A stretch of 17,229 nucleotides of DNA, taken from contig DASSXP010000210.1 in NCBI GenBank assembly GCA_035703755.1, positions 1 to 17,229 of the forward strand, read 5' to 3'. Each line of letters begins with the position of its first letter. The first letter of the stretch is position 1. Origin of the DNA: DASSBG01 sp035703755. GTDB taxonomy: Bacteria > Pseudomonadota > Gammaproteobacteria > Xanthomonadales > Rhodanobacteraceae. The notes beneath the pieces were generated by a model. It was not told where the DNA came from, made no database searches, and was given only the letters and a program-made list of their open reading frames with translations. Both the position numbers and the translations under genes were made by a program. Shown here one piece after another: positions 11,744-17,229 of the stretch.

Positions 11744-14470
11744 TCATTGAGCCTCGAAACCGTGGCGGAAGATGCGGTCGTTGCTGGCCTCTACCGCGCC
11801 GATGTCGCAATGCGCCCCTTGCGGGCGCGAGACGCCGCGTTGATCGAACTCGGCACAGACATCGTCGGCGCCGGCGTCGATGGCCGGACTGTCGTCGCGT
11901 GGCTCCATCGACAATGTGCTGCCGCCGTTCCAGGCCAGTGGATGGAGTTTCGGGTCAAGGTCGCGCACCGTTGCGTCGCAGAGCGCGCCAGCGGGGCAGC
12001 CGCCAGCGATCAGGCTGTGGCGGATGGTAGGTTGCGCGGACAAATTGCAGATTTCCATGTGGCCATCGGCGGCACATTCACCCGGTTCTTCGGGTGACGA
12101 GAACGCGCCGCCCCACAGGATGACATTGTCCAGTACCGGCGTGCTGGTGCCGCCGAAGCTGGCGTCGTTGACCATCGACGCGGCGGTCCAGCGATCCTTG
12201 TTGGCGTAGAAGGTGACGTGGTTGAGTGCCGGGCTGCTGCTGCCGCCATTCCTGCCGTCGTTGACCATCGCCGTGGCCCAATTGTCGATGAAGGTGACAT
12301 TGGTCAGCGTCGGGCTGGCCTCGCCGCCATTGTTGGCTTGGTACTGGCCGGAGCCATTGTTGTACATGCCGCCGCCGCCGAGCCACGAGGAGCCGCCATC
12401 GAAGCTCACGTTGATCAGCGTCGGGCTGGCGCGCCCGCCAGCGCTGCCGGCGTTGTAGATGCCGCCGCCGCTGTCGGCCAGGTTGCCGCTGAACAACAGG
12501 TTGCGCAGGGTCGGGCTGCATTCGTTGCCGTGGCCGCTGCCTTTGCAGAGCAAGCCGCCACCATTCTGGTCATACCCCCGGGCCGCGGTGATCGCAAAGC
12601 CGTCGAGCACGGTGTTGGCGGTGATGGTGCCGGCGGACGTGGTGCCGTCCATCAACACGATGCGCTTGCTGTTGTTGCCCTGCACCGTCACCAGCAAGCC
12701 ATGGGCATCGGTGATGTCGTTGTGGTCGATATCGCCGGACAGGATGGTGCGATGGGTCGCCGGGTCGCGCTGCGCGAGCGTGGTTTCGGTGCCGTTGAAG
12801 CCGCCGTAGACGCGCTGGCCGGGGCGGATCTTGAAACTGATCGTGCGGTCGCTGCCATCGGTCGGGGTGTAGATGCCGTTGGCGACGCGGATTTCGCCGC
12901 AACTGGCACTGGCCAGCGCGTCTTGCAGGCGGGTATGGGCGTTGGCCCAACTGCTGCCGTTGTTGCTGCCGACGGCGTCGTGCTTCACGTAGCAGGCTGG
13001 CGCCTCCACCTCGACCGCGCCCATGTCGCACCGCGTGCCCTGAGCTCGCGGCACGCCGCGTTGGTCATCGAGCGGACAGGCCTGGTTCGCCGCGGTGTTG
13101 ATGGCCGCGCTGCCGGTATTGGGCAGCAGGGTGCGCGAAAAGCCGCCGTTGTCGGCCAGGGCGCCGAGCGCCGGGTTGCCGGTGAGGATGCCCGAGCACT
13201 GTGAATTCGCAGGGCAGCCGCCGGCGATGATGCTGTCGCGGATGACCGGCTCGGCGTGGTAATTGAAGATCTCCGGGCCCTCGTTGCTGGCGCTATTGCC
13301 CCACAGGATGGTGTTGCCGATTTGCTGGCCCGCCTTGGCGACGTTGTTCGATGCGCCGTAGTTGTAGATGGCGCCGCCGCGCGCGGCGGCATTGCCGTTG
13401 AAGGTGGCGTGGTTCAGGGTCATGCGGCCATCACCGTTGCCGGAGTAGTTGTAGATGGCGCCGCCATTGCCGCTGGCGTTGTTGCCGGCGAAGGTGGTGT
13501 TGGTGATGATGGCGCGAGCCGTGCCACCACTGGAGCCGTCGTTGTAGATGGCGCCGCCGCTGTTGGCGCTGTTGCCGCTGAAGCCAACCCGGTTCAGCGA
13601 GGGACTGCTGTGGCCCTGTTCGCCGCTGTTGAACATCGCGCCGCCCTGGCTGCTTGCGTGGTTGCCTGTGAATTCCACGTCGAGCAGCTCCGGGTTGGCA
13701 CGGCCGGCATTGCTGCCGTCGTTGTACAGCGCCCCGCCACTGGAGGCCTGATTGCGGGAAAAGCGCACGCGCTGGAGCAAGGGCTGCGCGATGCCGCCGG
13801 AGGTGGCGAGCAGGTTCATGGCCGCGCCATAGCTGCCGACATTGGCGCTGAACAGCACCTCACGAAGGGTCGGGCTGCACTGCTGGCCGGTGTTGGTCGC
13901 CAGGCAGAGCAGGCCGCCGCCGCGGTTGCGGCGATTGGTCTCGCCGCCTTGGGCACGACCGGCGGTGATGACCACGCCGTCGAGCACGGTATTGCGCATG
14001 ACCGCGCCTTGCGCGGTGCCACCATCCAAGGTCACGACGTGGTAGCTGTTGCCGTAGCGCACGTTTGCGGGCTCGGTAACGATGCCGTCGGCGTCGGTGA
14101 TGTCATTGTTGTCGATATCGCCCGAGAGCACGCTCAGGTGCGCCTTGGGATCGCGTTGGTCGCGTAGCGCTTCACTGCCAGCGAAGCCGCCAAATACGCG
14201 CGTGCCGGCGCGGATGGCGAAGCTGGTTTCGCGCTCGGCCGTGCTCGGGTCGTTCAAATTGGCCGGCAGCACCGGCTTGTACAGGCCCTGGCGGACCCAG
14301 ATTTCGGTGCAGGCCGTGTTGGCCAGCGCGGATTGCAAGGCCATGGCCGACGGCCACGAGGTGCCGTTGCCGTTGCCGCCCGGGGCCACGCGGCAGACCG
14401 TCGCCTCGACCGCCGGCGCCGCGAGCAGGGCGAGCAGGGTCGTGGCGCGCAACAAGGAAGATGGATTCAT
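11744..14470 (-). CDS. Secreted beta-helix protein with two choice-of-anchor Q domains
   Basis: 908-residue exported protein. Residues 1-23 form a signal peptide (NPSSLLRAT, hydrophobic core, APAVEA). The mature chain is two homologous halves, about 26-488 and 492-894. Each starts with a Cys-containing GTSW/SSW segment and an EIWVRQGLY/EIRVANGIY strand. Each continues with a V[FY]GGF block, an Asp-rich loop (SGDIDNNDITDADG at 116-129, SGDIDHNDITDAHG at 578-591) that could bind calcium, and right-handed beta-helix coils. The coils have Pmp-like FxxN and GGAIYN repeats (for example 297-310, 327-341, 357-370). Each half ends in a choice-of-anchor Q domain (DQRGVPRAQGTRCDMGAVE at 469-487, DQRGVSRPQGAHCDIGAVE at 876-894). 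The C terminus is SNDRIFRHGFEAQ. The start at 14470 has GGAG about 6 nt upstream. It is divergent from the sigma/kinase genes. The role may be adhesin-like or glycan-binding; no catalytic residues are recognised. Confidence 0.85.
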   Translation of the reverse strand: MNPSSLLRATTLLALLAAPAVEATVCRVAPGGNGNGTSWPSAMALQSALANTACTEIWVRQGLYKPVLPANLNDPSTAERETSFAIRAGTRVFGGFAGSEALRDQRDPKAHLSVLSGDIDNNDITDADGIVTEPANVRYGNSYHVVTLDGGTAQGAVMRNTVLDGVVITAGRAQGGETNRRNRGGGLLCLATNTGQQCSPTLREVLFSANVGSYGAAMNLLATSGGIAQPLLQRVRFSRNQASSGGALYNDGSNAGRANPELLDVEFTGNHASSQGGAMFNSGEQGHSSPSLNRVGFSGNSANSGGAIYNDGSSGGTARAIITNTTFAGNNASGNGGAIYNYSGNGDGRMTLNHATFNGNAAARGGAIYNYGASNNVAKAGQQIGNTILWGNSASNEGPEIFNYHAEPVIRDSIIAGGCPANSQCSGILTGNPALGALADNGGFSRTLLPNTGSAAINTAANQACPLDDQRGVPRAQGTRCDMGAVEVEAPACYVKHDAVGSNNGSSWANAHTRLQDALASASCGEIRVANGIYTPTDGSDRTISFKIRPGQRVYGGFNGTETTLAQRDPATHRTILSGDIDHNDITDAHGLLVTVQGNNSKRIVLMDGTTSAGTITANTVLDGFAITAARGYDQNGGGLLCKGSGHGNECSPTLRNLLFSGNLADSGGGIYNAGSAGGRASPTLINVSFDGGSSWLGGGGMYNNGSGQYQANNGGEASPTLTNVTFIDNWATAMVNDGRNGGSSSPALNHVTFYANKDRWTAASMVNDASFGGTSTPVLDNVILWGGAFSSPEEPGECAADGHMEICNLSAQPTIRHSLIAGGCPAGALCDATVRDLDPKLHPLAWNGGSTLSMEPRDDSPAIDAGADDVCAEFDQRGVSRPQGAHCDIGAVEASNDRIFRHGFEAQ

Positions 14471-14606
14471 GGTGTTCTCCATTGGAAACAGGGGTGTCAC
14501 CAGTGCTTAACGGAAAAAGTCGACGAAAACCCCAACCCGGTGGTGAGCGCGGGGCGCAATCCTCAACCGGGGCCCATACTTCGCAGATTTGTGCGGCATC
14601 CTCGCC

Positions 14607-14612
14607 TAGAAT
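14607..14612 (+). promoter_or_regulatory. -10 box suggesting a leaderless sigma-factor transcript
   Basis: TAGAAT (5/6 match to TATAAT) ends 7 nt before the ATG at 14620, so transcription would start at or next to the start codon. No ribosome-binding site is visible before the ATG, which fits a leaderless message. The -35 position (14584-14589, CAGATT) is a poor match. Confidence 0.35.
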
Positions 14613-14619
14613 CGGCCAG

Positions 14620-15189
14620 ATGGACGACGTTGCCCTTTCCGCGCGTGACATCACCCTGCTGCTGGCCAAATGGCGCCAGGGCGACCCGCGCGCGCTGGAT
14701 GCACTGATGCAGCACGTCTACGCCAATGTGCGTGCGATCGCCGCACGTTCGTTGCGGGCAATGCCGGCGGCCACGTTGAGTGCCACTGACCTCGCGCACG
14801 AGGCCCTGCTGCGCCTGCTTGGCGGCCAGGCGGATTGCGTCGATCGCCGGCATTTCTTTTGCGTTGCCGCACAGGCCACGCGACAGGTGCTGATCGACGC
14901 TGCCCGCAAGCGCCTGGCCGGCAAGCGCGGCGGTGGGGCGCCGCACGTCGCGCTGGACGAGGCGCACGCGGTGGCATCGCCGGAAAACGATGCGTTGCTG
15001 CTGCGCATCGACGAGGCGATTACCGAACTGGCTACCCACAACGCACGCCGTGCGCGGATGATCGAGATGGTGTATTTCGGCGGCCTCAGCCGCGCCGAGG
15101 TTGCCGCCGCGCTGGGGCTGTCCGACGCCAGCGTCGATCGTGACCTGCGCCTGGCACGGGCCTGGCTGAAGACGGCGCTGGCGGCATGA
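14620..15189 (+). CDS. ECF-type RNA polymerase sigma factor (TIGR02999 / Sigma70_ECF-like)
   Basis: 189-residue sigma-70-family factor. Region 2 spans about residues 10-100: ITLLLAKWRQGDPRALDALM, LSATDLAHEALLRLLGG, then RRHFFCVAAQATRQVLIDAA and RKRLAGKRGGG, which are hallmarks of the TIGR02999 subgroup. Region 4 spans about 125-187 with the helix-turn-helix MIEMVYFGGLSRAEVAAALG and SDASVDRDLRLARAWLKTAL. Members of this subgroup are usually encoded beside a protein kinase rather than an anti-sigma factor, as here. The start at 14620 gives the standard N terminus; the frame is open further upstream but the extra residues look non-coding. Its stop overlaps the kinase start (ATGA), so translation is coupled. 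The divergent secreted beta-helix gene is a candidate target. Confidence 0.92.
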   Translation: MDDVALSARDITLLLAKWRQGDPRALDALMQHVYANVRAIAARSLRAMPAATLSATDLAHEALLRLLGGQADCVDRRHFFCVAAQATRQVLIDAARKRLAGKRGGGAPHVALDEAHAVASPENDALLLRIDEAITELATHNARRARMIEMVYFGGLSRAEVAAALGLSDASVDRDLRLARAWLKTALAA

Positions 15190-17229
15190 GCACGCCACCT
15201 CTGGACCGCTACGCGGAACATTTCCAGCGCTTGGCGGACATGCTGGCCGAAGATCGCGAAAGCGCATTGGCCGAGTTGCCGCTGGCCGATGCGGAGCGCG
15301 CGCTGTTGCGCCGGATGCTCGATGCCGATGGCGATGCCGCCGATCCGCTGGCACTGGCCCTTGGCGGCGCCGCGCGTGCCGAACTCGCCGCATTGGCGCC
15401 CCGCGACCAGCTCGGACCCTACCGACTGGGGCGCGAACTGGGCGCTGGCGGCATGGGCACGGTATTCCTGGCCGAGCGCGTTGACGGTGGCTTCACGCAG
15501 CAGGTGGCGATCAAGCTTTTGCGTGGTTTTCCCACCAGTGAAGGGCTGCGGCGCCTGCGGCTGGAACGGCAGATCCTTGCTGGGCTCGACCATCCGCACA
15601 TCGCGCGCCTGCTCGATGGTGGCGAGAGCGACGACGGCCAGCCCTGGTTGGCACTCGAGCATGTCGATGGCTGGCCATTGCTCGACTACTGTGCACGCAA
15701 GGCGCCGCGCTTGCAGCAGCGGCTGGCGCTGTTCGATGCCGTGCTCGACGCCGTTGGCCACGCGCACCAGCGGCTGGTGGTTCATCGCGACATCAAGCCA
15801 TCCAACGTGATGGTGGATCGGCGGGGCCAGGTCAAGTTGCTCGACTTCGGCATTGCGCGCTTGGTCGATCTGGAGACCCGCTCCGGCGCCGCTGCGACGT
15901 CGACGCGTGTGTTCAGTGCGGGTCATGCCAGCCCCGAGCAACGCGAAGGTCGCGCGATTACCACGGTCAGCGACATCTACAGCCTCGGCGTGCTGCTCGG
16001 CGAACTGCTTGCCGTCGCCGAGCCGCAAGGCAAGCCGGACGCCGAGCTCGCCGGCATCCTGGCCAAGGCCTGCGACCCGGATCCGGCCCGGCGTTACGCC
16101 AGCGCCGATGCGTTTCGTGACGATCTGGACCGCTACCGCGATGGTCGGCCGGTGCGTGCCGCACGCCTGACCCGGCGGTACCGCGCGCGCAAGTTTGCCG
16201 CGCGCCATCGTCTCGGCATCGCGGCATCGCTGGCGGCGTTGCTCGCGTTGGGCGTGTTCGTGTGGCGGCTCGACCATGAGCGCACGCGGGCCACACAGGC
16301 TGAACTGGCGTCGGCGCGCGATGCTGAGCGCGCCAAAGCCAGCTTGCAGTTCCTGGTCGACGCGTTCGAAGCCGCCGCCCCGGAACAGGCGCTGAGCCGC
16401 ACGGTGAGCGTGCGCGATTTGCTGGACAAGGCGGGCGCGCGGGTCGACGACACGCCGATGGATCCAACGGTGGCAAGGCCGATCCAGCGCATGCTGGGCC
16501 GCCTGTTTGATTCGCTCGGCGACCACCAGATGGCCATCGAGCGATTCCGCCGTGGCCTGGATGGCGTCAAGCCCCAAGAACGCGACCAGGCGCTGGAGAT
16601 CGCCTTGGACCTCGACCAGTATGCAAACCTGCTCGGCATCGTCGACCGCAACGACGAAGCGCGACTGGCGATCGATGAGGCCAGGGGCCTGCGGCAACGT
16701 TTCGCCCCCGACGATCCCGTGCAGCAGGCGCGCAACGCCTTTTCGCTGGCGGTCTGGCACCACAATGCCGGCGAGAACGCCAAGGCCATTCGATTGTTCC
16801 GCCAGGCCTTGGCGATGTCGCCCTCGGACTCGGAGTTGCCGTTGGATCTGGCGGTGCGGGCAAGTGCGTTCCTGTCTTCTGCGCTTGTGAAGGCGGGTTC
16901 CTGTGGCGAAGCCGTCGCCATTGCCGATCGCGGCCTGCAGCGGCTGGCGGGTGGTGACGTGGCCGCGCCGCGGCGCCTGTGGCTGATGCGCAATCGCGCC
17001 TCGGCACTGCGTGCCTGCGGCCGGCCGGCGGAAGCCGAGTCGGTTTTGCGCGAACTGGTCGAGTTGCAGCGCCGCAACGTGGGCGAGGACGGCATGGGTA
17101 TGCTGCAGTTAACCAATGAGCTGACATTGGCGCTGAAGGACCAGGGCCGCTTCCGCGAGGCGTCGGCGCTGATGCAGGCGGCGCGCATCCCCGACGGCAT
17201 CGGGCCCTACAACCGCGCCGTCCTCATGA
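15186..17229 (+). CDS. Membrane Ser/Thr protein kinase with TPR domain (3' end missing)
   Basis: 681 codons are visible and the frame is open at the right edge. The N-terminal 80 residues are helical and resemble linkers seen before such kinases. The Hanks-type kinase domain (about 80-325) has the glycine loop ELGAGGMGTVFLAE starting near 84, catalytic K110 in VAIK, HRDIKPSNVMV with H200/D202, DFGIARLVD from 220, and the activation-segment end ASPEQREGRAITT. The catalytic residues are intact. The C-lobe after GVLLGELLA is shorter than in most relatives before the conserved PARRYASADAFRDDLDRY segment. One membrane helix lies at about 343-360, then a coiled-coil-like linker (RATQAELASARDAERAKASL), then TPR-like helical pairs to the edge. 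This predicts a cytoplasmic kinase and an extracytoplasmic TPR region. It starts in the ATGA overlap with the sigma-factor stop, so phosphorylation-dependent control of that factor is plausible. Confidence 0.92.
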   Translation, partial: MSTPPLDRYAEHFQRLADMLAEDRESALAELPLADAERALLRRMLDADGDAADPLALALGGAARAELAALAPRDQLGPYRLGRELGAGGMGTVFLAERVDGGFTQQVAIKLLRGFPTSEGLRRLRLERQILAGLDHPHIARLLDGGESDDGQPWLALEHVDGWPLLDYCARKAPRLQQRLALFDAVLDAVGHAHQRLVVHRDIKPSNVMVDRRGQVKLLDFGIARLVDLETRSGAAATSTRVFSAGHASPEQREGRAITTVSDIYSLGVLLGELLAVAEPQGKPDAELAGILAKACDPDPARRYASADAFRDDLDRYRDGRPVRAARLTRRYRARKFAARHRLGIAASLAALLALGVFVWRLDHERTRATQAELASARDAERAKASLQFLVDAFEAAAPEQALSRTVSVRDLLDKAGARVDDTPMDPTVARPIQRMLGRLFDSLGDHQMAIERFRRGLDGVKPQERDQALEIALDLDQYANLLGIVDRNDEARLAIDEARGLRQRFAPDDPVQQARNAFSLAVWHHNAGENAKAIRLFRQALAMSPSDSELPLDLAVRASAFLSSALVKAGSCGEAVAIADRGLQRLAGGDVAAPRRLWLMRNRASALRACGRPAEAESVLRELVELQRRNVGEDGMGMLQLTNELTLALKDQGRFREASALMQAARIPDGIGPYNRAVLM

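Noticed and set aside
12218..13204. 328-codon plus-strand frame rich in Val, Ala, Gly and Asp
   Set aside because: Shadow of the repetitive beta-helix gene; the apparent repeats mirror the GGAIYN coils on the other strand.
11744..14470. Tandem DNA repeats as a CRISPR or satellite array
   Set aside because: The repeats are degenerate, codon-phased and of varied length, which fits beta-helix coils in a protein, not a CRISPR array.
14718..16763. 681-codon minus-strand frame
   Set aside because: Antisense to the sigma factor and kinase, whose motifs are unmistakable; the frame has no domain signature.

Overview
The window is a very GC-rich bacterial chromosome segment. Its gene content (TolC with a linked PCMT-like methyltransferase, TrmB, RimK beside a tRNA-Gly, a FecR/DUF6600 protein, a TIGR02999-type sigma factor with a TPR protein kinase, and a choice-of-anchor Q protein) points to the Gammaproteobacteria, probably Xanthomonadales in the Lysobacteraceae/Rhodanobacteraceae group. 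That placement is inferred from family knowledge, not from a database search. Gene density is high and there are no clear phage, insertion-sequence, plasmid or CRISPR genes.

Positions 1-3027 hold an envelope-export block. On the minus strand are a small hypothetical gene, a PCMT-like methyltransferase and tolC (its 3' end runs off the left edge). A TetR-family regulator diverges from them. Positions 3041-5633 are a minus-strand pair: trmB, then an SLC13-type permease with two cytoplasmic RCK_C domains. Positions 5900-8011 encode a large exported FecR/DUF6600 protein with a long basic, Pro/Ala-rich tail.

Positions 8217-9216 carry tRNA-Gly(CCC) and, 20 nt later, rimK (ribosomal protein S6 glutamate ligase). 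The 437-bp gap at 9217-9653 is the most structured non-coding DNA in the window. It has a 23-bp near-perfect inverted repeat, a small U-tailed hairpin, promoter-like boxes and a strong intrinsic terminator. It leads into a response regulator/histidine kinase operon (9654-11664) whose genes overlap by 17 bp.

Positions 11744-14470 encode a secreted beta-helix protein built from two homologous halves and ending in IFRHGFE plus two residues. Divergent from it, a sigma factor (14620-15189) overlaps by ATGA a membrane Ser/Thr kinase with TPRs, which runs off the right edge. This arrangement suggests, but does not prove, a signalling module that controls the exported beta-helix protein.

The best candidates for something undescribed are the RNA-structured leader before the two-component operon (possible attenuator or small RNA), the 98-bp inverted-repeat element beside it, and the sigma/kinase/beta-helix trio. 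Two long perfect hairpins without a U-tract sit at gene ends and look like Rho-dependent or RNA-stabilising ends.
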